64,000 nt of DNA, from contig CAOPES010000005.1 in NCBI GenBank assembly GCA_948502395.1, forward strand, positions 1 through 64,000, in the 5' to 3' direction. Positions 25,747-34,483 of this stretch are shown in pieces. This DNA comes from an uncultured Clostridia bacterium. GTDB taxonomy: Bacteria; Bacillota; Clostridia; TANB77; CAG-508. Below the pieces are notes generated by a model. It searched no databases. It had not been told where the DNA came from and was given only the letters and a program-made list of their open reading frames with translations. Each line of letters starts with the position of its first letter. The stretch's first letter is position 1. A program made the position numbers and the translations under genes.

Positions 25747-26727
25747 TTGAAAACAGAAACAACAACATTAATAATATCGTTTATAACATCAGTTATCTTA
25801 GGAATTATTATAATACCAATACTTAAAAAATTAAAAGTAGGACAAATAGAAAGAGATGACGGACCACAATCTCACTTAAAAAAACAAGGAACACCTACAA
25901 TGGGTGGAATAATAATGATAATAACAATGCTTTTAATAGTTACAGGAACATACATATTTTTAAGTGCTAATGGTCAAAGTGAAATAGCAAATAAATTATT
26001 ACCAATATTGCTATTAACAATAGGATTTGGATTAATAGGATTTATAGATGACTTTAAAAAACTAGTATTAAAAAACACAGAAGGTTTAAAACCAAGCTAT
26101 AAAATGCTAGGATTACTAATAATATCAGTAGCATATGTAATTTATTTAATTTATGGATTACACATTGGAACAGAAACGTATATACCAATTGTAAAAGAAT
26201 ATATTACAATGCCAATATTTATCTATATACCATTTGCAATAGTAGTAATACTTGCAGCAACAAATGCAATAAACCTAACAGACGGAATTGACGGATTAGC
26301 ATCAAGTGTTAGTGCAATAATTATTACATGTTTAACAATTATAGGAATAAGATTTGGAATGCCAGAAGTATCAATGTTTGGAAGTATTGTAATAGGAGCA
26401 ACATTAGGATTTTTGATGTTCAATTTACACCCAGCAAAAGTATTTATGGGAGATACAGGTTCACTGCTATTAGGTGGAGTAATTTCAGCTATTGCATTAT
26501 ACTTAAAACTTCCTATATTATTAATAGTAATAGCATTAATACCAGTACTAGAAACATTATCAGTTATTATACAAGTTGCATACTTCAAAAAAACAGGAAA
26601 AAGAGTTTTCAAAATGGCACCATTACATCATCACTTTGAATTATCAGGTTGGAAAGAAAGCAAAGTTGTAATTGTATTTAGCATTATTACATTAATATTG
26701 TGCATAATTGGATTAGCAATTATATAG
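25747..26727 (+). CDS. mraY: Phospho-MurNAc-pentapeptide translocase MraY
   Basis: A 326-residue, ten-helix membrane enzyme making lipid I from UDP-MurNAc-pentapeptide and undecaprenyl phosphate. Signatures: KKQGTPTMGGIIMI near the N-terminus, IGFIDDFKKL, the catalytic loop TNAINLTDGIDGLASSV, FNLHPAKVFMGDTGSLLLGG (limited here to its core) and MAPLHHHFELSGW near the end. I take the TTG at 25747; the TTG at 25738 is only one base after the GGAAAGG ribosome binding site. It directly follows murE, with no murF between them. Confidence 0.95.
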   Translation: MKTETTTLIISFITSVILGIIIIPILKKLKVGQIERDDGPQSHLKKQGTPTMGGIIMIITMLLIVTGTYIFLSANGQSEIANKLLPILLLTIGFGLIGFIDDFKKLVLKNTEGLKPSYKMLGLLIISVAYVIYLIYGLHIGTETYIPIVKEYITMPIFIYIPFAIVVILAATNAINLTDGIDGLASSVSAIIITCLTIIGIRFGMPEVSMFGSIVIGATLGFLMFNLHPAKVFMGDTGSLLLGGVISAIALYLKLPILLIVIALIPVLETLSVIIQVAYFKKTGKRVFKMAPLHHHFELSGWKESKVVIVFSIITLILCIIGLAII

Positions 26728-26766
26728 AATTATAGTAGAAACAAAAGTTAAGGAGAGAAAAAATAA

Positions 26767-27901
26767 ATGGCAAAAACCAAAAAAGAAAAGACTTTTTCAA
26801 AGTTTTTAAATAATCCATTTGATTTTACATTATTAATTACAATATTGTTATTGCTTGGAATTGGCCTAGTAATGGTGTTATCAGCAAGCTCACCATCTGC
26901 ACTTTCACAATTTGGAGATAGCTATTCATTCTTTTCAAAACAATTATTGTTTGCAATACTAGGAATAATAGCAATGTTATTTATCTCAAAAATAGATTAT
27001 AGATTTTACCAAAAATTTTATAAACACGCATGGTGGATATCATTAATTTTACTAGCAGCAGTACTAGTTATAGGAACTGAAACAAATGGAGCTAAAAGGT
27101 GGATTTCTATAACAAGAACATTAACAATTCAACCTTCAGAAATGGTAAAAATGTTAATGATAATTTTCTATGCAGGAATATTAGTAAAAAATAGAGATGA
27201 TTTACCAAAGTACGGGAAAGGATTTTTAAAACATATTGTGCTAGTTTTACCTATAATAGGATTACTTATATTAGAGCCACATTTAAGTTCATCAGTAGTA
27301 ATTATAGGAATTTGCTCAATAATGATGATAATGGCAGGATGTAAATTTACACATTTTGCGGCAACAGGAGCAACAGCAGGAGTACCAATACTTACAGCAT
27401 TAATAATAGCAGCACCATATAGATTACAAAGGGTTATAACATTTTTAGACCCATGGAAAGATGCAACAGGAGACGGGTGGCAAGTTATACAAAGTTTGTA
27501 TGCAATAGGTTCAGGTGGATTATTTGGAGTAGGATTAGGAGATAGTAAACAAAAATATCTATACATACCAGAGCCACACAATGATTTCATATTTTCAATA
27601 TTAGGAGAAGAGCTAGGATTTATTGGATGTGCAGTAGTATTAATCTTATTTGCAATTTTTATATGGAGAGGTATTTTAATAGCAATGAGAGCACCAGATA
27701 TGTTTGGTAGCTTAGTAGCTGTTGGAATAACTGCATTAGTTGGAATACAAGTTATTATAAACATAGCAGTTGTTACATCATCTATGCCAGCAACAGGAAT
27801 GCCATTACCATTTTTCAGTTACCGGAGGTACAGCATTATTTATTTTACTTTGCGAAATGGGAGTATTGTTAAATATTTCAAGGGCAGCAGCAAAACAATA
27901 G
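26767..27901 (+). CDS. ftsW: Septal SEDS glycosyltransferase FtsW, frame interrupted at an in-frame CGG
   Basis: A lipid II polymerase of the division septum, between mraY and murG. The frame from 26767 reads normally through ten membrane segments (TNGAKRWISITRTLTIQPSE, GDGWQVIQSLYAIGSGGLFG) to MPLPFFSY, then meets CGG at 27823-27825 and continues as an unrelated tail to 27960. Dropping the C at 27823 gives the family C-terminus FSYGGTALFILLCEMGVLLN and a stop at 27899-27901, 377 residues in all. SYGG is among the most conserved SEDS motifs and is intact in rodA here. Because ftsW is normally essential, a true knock-out is unlikely: recoding or a sequence error is favoured. Confidence 0.9.
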
Positions 27902-27994
27902 AAAGTATAAATAATGAAGTAGAGATTGCAAAACAGCACAAATTACGAATAATAAGATAAAGACAGCAAAACAATAAAGAAAAGGAGAAACTAA

Positions 27995-29110
27995 ATGAGA
28001 GTTATTATAGCAGCAGCAGGAACGGCAGGCCATATAAATCCAGGGCTTGCCATTGCTAACAAAATAAAAGCTGAACAAAAAGATTCAAAAATAATATTCA
28101 TAGGAACAACAAGGGGATTAGAAAATGACCTAGTTCCAAGAGCAGGATATGAATTAAAAACAATAGATGCTTATGGATTAAGTAAAAAAATATCAATAGA
28201 AAATATACAAAAAATGTACAAAACATTAAAAGGATATGGAGAAGCAAAAGAAATAATAAAAGAATTTAAACCAGACATAGTAATAGGAACAGGCGGGTAT
28301 ATTTGTGGAGCAACAATATCAGCAGCACACAGCTTAAAAATACCAACATTATTACATGAAAGCAATGCATTCCCAGGAAAAGCTATAAAAATGTTAGCAA
28401 AAAAGACAGATACAATTTTGGTATCATTTAAAGATGCAATACCAAGAATAAAAAAAGCTAAAAACGTAGTATTTACGGGAACACCAGTAAAAATAACTAA
28501 AAAAGATTACTCAAAAGAGCAAAAAACAAAAATAATAAAAGAAATTGGTTTAAATGAAGAAGAACCAATAGTATTAGTATTTGGTGGAAGTCAAGGGGCA
28601 AAAAGAATAAATGACGCAATGCTTGAACTTGTAAGAAAAAAACAAAATTCTAACTATCAAGTTATTTGGGCAACAGGACCAAAACAATATGACATTATAA
28701 AAGAAGAAATGGAAACACTACATATTAATATAAATAACATACCAAAAATGAAAGTAATTCCATACATATATAATATGGAAGAATTGATGAACGTTGTAGA
28801 TGTAATAGTTGCAAGAAGTGGAGCAATGACAATTACAGAAATATCTAACTTAGGAAAACCAGCAATTTTAGTACCACTACCAAATGTAAGCCATGACCAT
28901 CAACTATACAATGCGAAAGCATTAGAAAGTGTAGGAGCAGCTAAAATCATTTTAAATGACAATATGTGTGGAGACACTTTGAGTAGAGAAATACAAGAGA
29001 TTATATCAGATAAAGAACATATGAAAAAAATGGGTCAAAATGCACTAAAAATTTCAACAACAAATGCAGAAGAGACAATTTATAAAGAAATCAAAAAATT
29101 AGTAAAATAG
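27995..29110 (+). CDS. murG: Lipid II synthase MurG (GlcNAc transferase)
   Basis: A 371-residue GT28 enzyme adding GlcNAc to lipid I on the inner membrane face. N-terminal acceptor domain: VIIAAAGTAGHINPGLAIA, GTGGYICGATISAAHSLKIP and LLHESNAFPGKAIKMLAKK. C-terminal UDP-GlcNAc domain: VFGGSQGAKRINDAMLEL and ARSGAMTITEISNLGKPAIL with PNVSHDHQLYNAKALE. The first loop reads AAAGTAGH where most MurG have GGGTGGH or TGGGTAGH, a mild deviation. AAGGAG precedes the ATG. The usual murD between mraY and murG is missing here. Confidence 0.95.
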   Translation: MRVIIAAAGTAGHINPGLAIANKIKAEQKDSKIIFIGTTRGLENDLVPRAGYELKTIDAYGLSKKISIENIQKMYKTLKGYGEAKEIIKEFKPDIVIGTGGYICGATISAAHSLKIPTLLHESNAFPGKAIKMLAKKTDTILVSFKDAIPRIKKAKNVVFTGTPVKITKKDYSKEQKTKIIKEIGLNEEEPIVLVFGGSQGAKRINDAMLELVRKKQNSNYQVIWATGPKQYDIIKEEMETLHININNIPKMKVIPYIYNMEELMNVVDVIVARSGAMTITEISNLGKPAILVPLPNVSHDHQLYNAKALESVGAAKIILNDNMCGDTLSREIQEIISDKEHMKKMGQNALKISTTNAEETIYKEIKKLVK

Positions 29111-29119
29111 GGGTAAAAA

Positions 29120-30448
29120 ATGTTAAAAAACATACAAGGAAAAGTAATACTAATATTCTTTTTAGTAGGAATAACACTAATTGGTGGATTAGGAGCATTT
29201 TATATTTGTTCATTAAGCAATATAGTTTCTAAAATTGATAATGAACAAATAGCAAGTGTAGGACAAGCAATAGTGCAAATGGAAAACTTGCAATTAAATG
29301 CAGAAATAGCATTAGGAATTTCAATTATAATATTTATAATAGCTGGAATATTAATCTCTGCATTTTTATCTAAATACATAATATATCCACGAAACAAAAT
29401 GATAGAAAGTGAAGAAACTACGCAAAAAAATCAATTAGAAACAATACTTCTACATATGACAGATGGAATTATTGCATTTAATAGAGAAGGGGAAATAATA
29501 CTAATAAACCCAGCAGCAAAAAAACTTTTGAGCATTAGACCAGAAGACAACACATTTAATGATATATTTAGTAAGTTTAATTTAAATATAAATATGGAAA
29601 AAATTATTTACTTAGAAAACTGGACATCAACAGAACAAAGAATAGAAGTTGATGACAAATATGTAAATGTATTTTTTGCACCATTTAGAGACGCAGATGA
29701 CAGACCAGATGGCGTAATAGCAGTAATTCAAGATATAACAGAACACGTCAAATTAGACAATATGCAAAAAGAATTAGTAGCAGACGTATCACATGAACTA
29801 AAAACGCCAATAACATCAATAATGGGATATGCAGACACATTGCTAGAAGGAGAATATGACAAAGAGACACAAGACAAATTCCTAAATGTAATAGCAACAG
29901 AAGCAAGAAGAATGGCAAAACTAGTAACAGATTTATTAACATTATCACGTTACGATAACAACAAAAAATCAACACAAAAAGAGCTATTTGACTTAGGAGA
30001 CTTAGTAAAAAAATGTCAAGACAAGCTAGCAATAGAAATAAAGAAAAAGGAACACATAGTAAATAGCTTTGTAACAGCAGATGTACCACCAGTATATGCA
30101 GACAAATATGATATAGAAAGAGTTGTACTAAACATATTAACAAACAGCATAAAATACACACCAAATGGTGGAGAAATAAAAATCTATGTAGGATTTGTCT
30201 ATAATGACGCATATATAAAAATATTTGACAATGGAATAGGAATACCAGAAGAAGACTTAACTAGAATATTTGAAAGATTTTATCGTGTAGACAAAGCACG
30301 TACAAGAGAAATGGGTGGAACAGGACTAGGACTTTCAATAGCAAAAGAAATCTTAGACAAAAACGGTGGAAGTATAGACATTAAAAGCGTTGTAGGACAA
30401 GGAACAGAAGTAGTTATAAAAATTCCTACAAAAGTAGAGGAATATTAA
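29120..30448 (+). CDS. Membrane sensor histidine kinase, WalK/PhoR-like
   Basis: A 442-residue kinase. Two membrane helices (about 9-30 and 55-80) enclose only a short external loop. A PAS domain follows (about 105-225: LETILLHMTDGIIAFNREGE), then HisKA with phosphoacceptor His in VADVSHELKTPITSIMGYAD, and HATPase_c with N box NILTNSIKYTPNGG, G1 FDNGIGIPEEDL and G2 GGTGLGLSIAKEI. There is no obvious HAMP domain. It starts 10 bp after murG, so it is transcribed with the wall cluster. The WalR-like regulator at 9330 is the best candidate partner in the window; the pairing is inferred. Confidence 0.9.
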   Translation: MLKNIQGKVILIFFLVGITLIGGLGAFYICSLSNIVSKIDNEQIASVGQAIVQMENLQLNAEIALGISIIIFIIAGILISAFLSKYIIYPRNKMIESEETTQKNQLETILLHMTDGIIAFNREGEIILINPAAKKLLSIRPEDNTFNDIFSKFNLNINMEKIIYLENWTSTEQRIEVDDKYVNVFFAPFRDADDRPDGVIAVIQDITEHVKLDNMQKELVADVSHELKTPITSIMGYADTLLEGEYDKETQDKFLNVIATEARRMAKLVTDLLTLSRYDNNKKSTQKELFDLGDLVKKCQDKLAIEIKKKEHIVNSFVTADVPPVYADKYDIERVVLNILTNSIKYTPNGGEIKIYVGFVYNDAYIKIFDNGIGIPEEDLTRIFERFYRVDKARTREMGGTGLGLSIAKEILDKNGGSIDIKSVVGQGTEVVIKIPTKVEEY

Positions 30449-30477
30449 TTGAAAAAAATATAAAATTAATGTATAAT
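30449..30477 (+). promoter_or_regulatory. Strong promoter of lepB
   Basis: TTGAAA at 30449-30454, exactly 17 bp, and TATAAT at 30472-30477, overlapping the end of the kinase gene. Confidence 0.75.
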
Positions 30478-30538
30478 AAAAATTAGTGTATAACATAAGA
30501 CAATCTATAAAAATAAAAAAACGAAAGGAAATCATATT

Positions 30539-31174
30539 ATGAGCGATTCATTAAAAGAAATTTTAGAATGGGCATATTGCATAATAATAGCATTAGCATT
30601 AGCAATGATATTTAGATATTTTATAGGAACACCTACAATAGTAAAAATGGAATCTATGAAACCAACACTAATAGAAGGCCAAAGACTATGGCTAAACAGG
30701 TGGGGAAGAACAACAAAAACACTACCTAAAAGAGGCGAAATAATAACATTTGAAGAACCAGAAAAAACAAGTTTTACAAGAGCAGAAATAGAAAACGCAG
30801 AACCAATAGCACAATATAAAAAAATAAGTGGAATGGAATGGTTTGTAAAAAACTTCTTAGAAATAGGAAAAAGAAGCTTTATAAAAAGAGTAATAGCATT
30901 GCCAGGAGAACATGTACAAATAAAAGACGGAAAAGTATATATAAACGAGCAAGAGCTAGACGAACCATACTTACAACCAGGAATAGTAACAGACCTAATT
31001 GGAAACGGAGTTGGATTTGACGACTTTATAGTACCAGAAAATTGCGTATTTGCAATGGGAGACAACCGTAACCACAGCACAGACTGCCGTGCATTTGGAT
31101 GTGTACCACTAGAAAAAATCGAAAGCACAGTAGCGATTAGAATATGGCCACTAGATAAGTGGGGGGACATTTAG
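30539..31174 (+). CDS. lepB: Signal peptidase I
   Basis: A 211-residue membrane serine protease that removes signal peptides. One N-terminal membrane helix (about 8-28), then the catalytic Ser in VKMESMKPTL, the catalytic Lys in SFIKRVIALPGEHV and box E VFAMGDNRNHSTDCRAFG. The last box has DCR where DSR is usual. A ~35-residue insertion (EPEKTSFTRAEIENAEPIAQ onward) separates boxes C and D. The final residues DKWGDI and the TAG stop are encoded by the first bases of a family C repeat, so the repeat has replaced the original end of the gene. Confidence 0.93.
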   Translation: MSDSLKEILEWAYCIIIALALAMIFRYFIGTPTIVKMESMKPTLIEGQRLWLNRWGRTTKTLPKRGEIITFEEPEKTSFTRAEIENAEPIAQYKKISGMEWFVKNFLEIGKRSFIKRVIALPGEHVQIKDGKVYINEQELDEPYLQPGIVTDLIGNGVGFDDFIVPENCVFAMGDNRNHSTDCRAFGCVPLEKIESTVAIRIWPLDKWGDI

Positions 31175-31259
31175 GGACATTTGGGGACGTTTCCGAATGG
31201 ACAAAATGTCCAAAAAGAAACGTCCCAGATGGACATTTTGTCCATTTTGGGACACATCT
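31164..31259. repeat. Family C repeat doublet
   Basis: Two head-to-head units contain TTTGGGGACGTTTCC, the palindrome GGACAAAATGTCC, its partner GGACATTTTGTCC and a closing TTGGGACACATC. The 5' edge supplies the lepB stop codon; the 3' edge ends 24 bp before holB. Confidence 0.88.
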
Positions 31260-31283
31260 ATCCTAAAGCAAGGAGAATATTAA

Positions 31284-32132
31284 ATGTTTGAAAATATAAT
31301 TGGAAATGAGCCAATAAAAAAAATGCTAGAACAAGCAATAACTAATAACAAAATATCGCATAGTTATATGTTTTTAGGCATCTCAGGGATAGGTAAAAGA
31401 ATGATTGCAAGAGAGTTTGCAATAAAGATACTAGAAGTTGAAGACACTGAAAACATACCAGATTTATTATATATAGAACCAGACGGGAACAGTATCAAAA
31501 TAGAGCAAATAAGAGAAATGCAAAAAAAGGTGCAAGAAAAACCAATTGGTGCAAAAAGAAAGGTGTATATAATAGACCAAGCAGATAAAATGACAAGTGA
31601 AGCTCAAAATTGCTTATTAAAAACACTTGAAGAACCACCTGAATTTGTGACGATAATATTAATTGGTGTAAATGAAAATGCATTTTTAACAACTATAAAA
31701 TCAAGATGTATGATATTACATTTTAACAAAATAGATGATGAACAATTAAAAAAATATTTACAAGAAAATTACGGAATGCAAAATATTACTCAAAATATGT
31801 TACAAATGTACCAAGGAAGCATAGGAAAGGCGTTAAGCCTAAAAGATAAAGAAGACATTTATCAAGCTTTGGAAAGATTGATAAATCAAATAAGTTCAAA
31901 AGATTTAATAGAGATAACTAAATCAGCAGAAATTTTATACAAAGAAAAAGATGAAGTTTTTGAAATGCTAGATTATATGAATATACTATTATTAAAGAAA
32001 GCAAAAGAAACATATGAATACACAAATTGCATACAAATTGTGGAAAATACGAAAAAAAGATTGAAACAAAACGCAAATTATGATATGAGTATAGATAATA
32101 TGTTATTTAACATATGTGAAGAAATTTCTTAA
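31284..32132 (+). CDS. holB: DNA polymerase III subunit delta'
   Basis: A 282-residue AAA+ clamp-loader subunit. N-terminal segment MFENIIGNEPIKKMLEQAI, then KISHSYMFLGISGIGKRMIA with a P-loop, Walker B-like VYIIDQADKMTSEAQNCLLK, TLEEPPEFVTIILIG, and sensor 1 TTIKSRCMILHF (SRC motif). The zinc cysteines seen in DnaX are absent, which favours HolB over DnaX. The C-terminal collar domain is helical. It is followed by yaaT and a ferredoxin; holB-yaaT is a conserved Firmicutes pair. An AAGGAG precedes the ATG. Confidence 0.9.
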   Translation: MFENIIGNEPIKKMLEQAITNNKISHSYMFLGISGIGKRMIAREFAIKILEVEDTENIPDLLYIEPDGNSIKIEQIREMQKKVQEKPIGAKRKVYIIDQADKMTSEAQNCLLKTLEEPPEFVTIILIGVNENAFLTTIKSRCMILHFNKIDDEQLKKYLQENYGMQNITQNMLQMYQGSIGKALSLKDKEDIYQALERLINQISSKDLIEITKSAEILYKEKDEVFEMLDYMNILLLKKAKETYEYTNCIQIVENTKKRLKQNANYDMSIDNMLFNICEEIS

Positions 32133-32190
32133 AAGTTAATCAGTTAAATAAAATACTTAGAAATAATTGCAAGTAAAGGGGAGAATTTAT

Positions 32191-33030
32191 TTGAAAAATA
32201 TAATAGGAGTAAGGTTCAAAAAGTTAGGAAAAATATATTTCTTCAATCCAAAATACTTAAAAGTAAGAAAAGGTGACAAAGTAATAGTAGAGACAGCACA
32301 AGGCGAAGAATATGGAGAAGTAGCAATACCAAACAGATATGTAGAAGACGAAAAAATAATAGAACCATTAAAAAAAGTAGTAAGACTAGCAAACAATAGA
32401 GACAACAAACGCTACGACGAATGTAGAAGAGTAGAAAAAGAAGCATATAAAATATGTCAAAAGAAAATAAAAGAACACAAATTAGATATGCAATTAACAG
32501 ATGTTGAATGCAAATTTGACGACAGTAAAATGTTATTCTTCTTTATAGCAGACGGAAGAGTAGATTTTAGAGATTTAGTAAAAGACCTAGCATCAATATA
32601 TAAAACAAGAATAGAACTACGTCAAATAGGAGTAAGAGACGAAGTAAAAAGAATAGGTGGAAACGGAGTTTGCGGTAGAGAACTTTGCTGTTGTACATTC
32701 CTAAGTGACTTTGACGCAGTAACAATAAAAATGGCAAAAGAACAAAACATATCACTAAATCCTTCAAAAATCTCAGGAAACTGTGGTAGACTAATGTGTT
32801 GCTTAAAATATGAAAATGAAGTATATGAAGAAAAACTATCAAGATTACCTGAACTTGGCGAAAAAGTAAAAACACCAGACGGAGAAGGCGAAGTAGACGG
32901 TGTAGAAACCTTAAAAGAAATAGTAAGGGTAAAAATAAAAGATGATGACGGATATTTTTATAAAAAATATAAAGCAAATGAAATAGTTAGAAATGATAAA
33001 GTTACGGGAGGTGAAAAAAATGGCATATAA
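32191..33030 (+). CDS. ricT: PSP1-domain protein YaaT/RicT
   Basis: A 279-residue protein of the PSP1/YaaT family (RicT in Bacillus). RicT acts with RicA and RicF in an iron-sulfur complex that influences RNase Y, sporulation and competence. Key segments: VRFKKLGKIYFFNPKYLKVR, VETAQGEEYGEVAIP, LRQIGVRDEVKRIGGNGVCG, then the cysteine-rich stretch CGRELCCCTFLSDF and SGNCGRLMCCLKYENEVYEE. The TTG at 32191 is placed by GGGGAG at 32178-32183; the longer frame from 32167 has no such site. Its end overlaps the ferredoxin start by 11 bp, implying translational coupling. Confidence 0.93.
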   Translation: MKNIIGVRFKKLGKIYFFNPKYLKVRKGDKVIVETAQGEEYGEVAIPNRYVEDEKIIEPLKKVVRLANNRDNKRYDECRRVEKEAYKICQKKIKEHKLDMQLTDVECKFDDSKMLFFFIADGRVDFRDLVKDLASIYKTRIELRQIGVRDEVKRIGGNGVCGRELCCCTFLSDFDAVTIKMAKEQNISLNPSKISGNCGRLMCCLKYENEVYEEKLSRLPELGEKVKTPDGEGEVDGVETLKEIVRVKIKDDDGYFYKKYKANEIVRNDKVTGGEKNGI

Positions 33031-33190
33031 AATTACAGATAAATGTATATCTTGTGGAGCATGTGCAGCAGAATGTCCAGTAGGATGCATATCACAAGGT
33101 GATGATAAATTCGTAATAGACCAATCAGCTTGCATTAGCTGTGGTACTTGCGCAGGTGTTTGCCCAGTAGAAGCACCAGTTGAAGAATAA
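33020..33190 (+). CDS. 2[4Fe-4S] ferredoxin
   Basis: A 56-residue clostridial ferredoxin with two CxxCxxCxxxCP clusters: CISCGACAAECPVG and CISCGTCAGVCPVE. It carries low-potential electrons, for example for the pyruvate:ferredoxin oxidoreductase encoded at 38.8-41.9 kb. GGGAGGTG precedes the ATG, which lies inside the end of yaaT. A family C repeat begins right at the stop codon. Confidence 0.97.
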   Translation: MAYKITDKCISCGACAAECPVGCISQGDDKFVIDQSACISCGTCAGVCPVEAPVEE

Positions 33191-33244
33191 TGTCCCATTG
33201 GGGACGTTTCCAAATGGACATTTTGTCCACTTTGGGACACATCT
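33191..33244. repeat. Family C repeat
   Basis: TGTCCCATTGGGGACGTTTC, then GGACATTTTGTCC and TTTGGGACACATC. It begins at the base after the ferredoxin stop codon. Confidence 0.88.
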
Positions 33245-33262
33245 TTCTAAAAGAATTATTAG

Positions 33263-33288
33263 ACAAGCTAAATTTTTAGCTTGTTTTT
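33263..33288 (+). terminator. Terminator after the holB-yaaT-ferredoxin operon
   Basis: ACAAGCTAAA (33263-33272) pairs with TTTAGCTTGT (33275-33284), followed by Ts. Confidence 0.78.
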
Positions 33289-33347
33289 CTGTTTTTTATA
33301 TATAAGTTGTGATATAATTGAAAAAAATAATTAGGGAGAGTGACAAA

Positions 33348-34427
33348 TTGGAAGAGCAAAAAATAGAAAACGAGCAAGCACAAGAAAAAAAGCCAGTCAA
33401 CAAAAAAATGACAATAATAAACTTCACATTAATATTAGTAATATTTATAGGGCTACTAATATATATGTTCAGTGTTGATGGAATAGACAATATAATACAA
33501 GTGCTAAAAAGCGTTGATTACAAATGGGTAATGCTAGGAATAGTATGTCTAGGAATAAATTGGATTTGTGATGCAATTACACTATACATTCCGCTAAAAA
33601 GAATGTATGAAAAGCAAACATTTAAAAATGCATTCAAAGTAACAATGATAGGTCAATTATTTAACAATGTAACTCCATTTGCATCAGGTGGACAGCCAAT
33701 GCAAGCATATGAGCTAAGCAAAACAGGAAAAAGGGTAAGTGATTCATTATCAGCAATGGCAATGAAATTCATAATTACGCAAACAGCGCTAGTGGTAAGT
33801 ACAATAGTTGTAGTATTATTTGAATTTCAATTTTTTGCGGGATTAATGCAACAATACATTTGGGTGGCAGTTGCTGGATTTAGTGTGAACATATTAGCTA
33901 TAATAGGGGTAATTTTGGTAGGGATTAAGAAAAGAATAATAACATTTTTTACAACACCAATAATAAAATTTCTAGGAAAAATACATATATTAAAACATCC
34001 AGAACAAACAATAGAAAAGTTAGATAAAAGTATAGATAATTTTAGAGAACAATTTTTATATATGAAGCAAGAGAAAAAAATGGTTTTGAAAATGTTTATT
34101 TCTGCTACAATTCAAAGCTTTGCATATTATTCAATAACATATATGGTATATAAAGCATTTGGAAATAGTGGAGTAACATTTTGGCAAATCATCCCAACAC
34201 AAGCAGTATTGCTACTAATAATGATGTTTATTCCAACACCTGGTTCAGGTCTTGGTGCAGAAGGTGGATTTTATCTGTTGTTTCAATCAATTTTTAAAGA
34301 AGGTACAATTAATATGTCTATTTTGTTTTGGAGAATGTATACTTTCTATTTGCCAATAATAGTTGGAGCTTTGTTTTTAATTCCTGTTAAGGGTGTTTTT
34401 AAGGTCTGTCCCCAAAAGCACCCTTAA
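33348..34427 (+). CDS. Flippase-like membrane protein (MprF/LPG-synthase TM family)
   Basis: A 359-residue polytopic membrane protein with seven to eight hydrophobic helices. It matches the lysylphosphatidylglycerol synthase TM-domain family (formerly UPF0104): TPFASGGQPMQAYELSKTGK, a long middle loop, and PTPGSGLGAEGGFYLLFQ near the end. Members flip or transfer lipid-linked groups; the substrate here is unknown. The catalytic tRNA-dependent domain of MprF is absent. A TTG start at 33348 follows AGGGAGAG. The last eleven residues (GVFKVCPQKHP) and the stop codon come from a family A repeat, so the natural C-terminus has been replaced. Confidence 0.85.
   Translation: MEEQKIENEQAQEKKPVNKKMTIINFTLILVIFIGLLIYMFSVDGIDNIIQVLKSVDYKWVMLGIVCLGINWICDAITLYIPLKRMYEKQTFKNAFKVTMIGQLFNNVTPFASGGQPMQAYELSKTGKRVSDSLSAMAMKFIITQTALVVSTIVVVLFEFQFFAGLMQQYIWVAVAGFSVNILAIIGVILVGIKKRIITFFTTPIIKFLGKIHILKHPEQTIEKLDKSIDNFREQFLYMKQEKKMVLKMFISATIQSFAYYSITYMVYKAFGNSGVTFWQIIPTQAVLLLIMMFIPTPGSGLGAEGGFYLLFQSIFKEGTINMSILFWRMYTFYLPIIVGALFLIPVKGVFKVCPQKHP
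34387..34427. repeat. Family A repeat unit overlapping the end of a gene
   Basis: TTAAGGGTGTTTTT and its near-complement surround AAGGTCTGTCCCC. The unit is translated as the C-terminus of the flippase gene and provides its TAA. Confidence 0.88.
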
Positions 34428-34446
34428 GAAAAAAGATGTGTATAAT

Positions 34447-34477
34447 AAAAAGAAGCATTTAGTTTATGCTTCTTTTT
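34447..34477. terminator. Bidirectional terminator
   Basis: AAAAAGAAGCAT (34447-34458) pairs with ATGCTTCTTTTT (34466-34477) between the convergent flippase and glycosyltransferase genes. Confidence 0.82.
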
Positions 34478-34483
34478 GTAATT

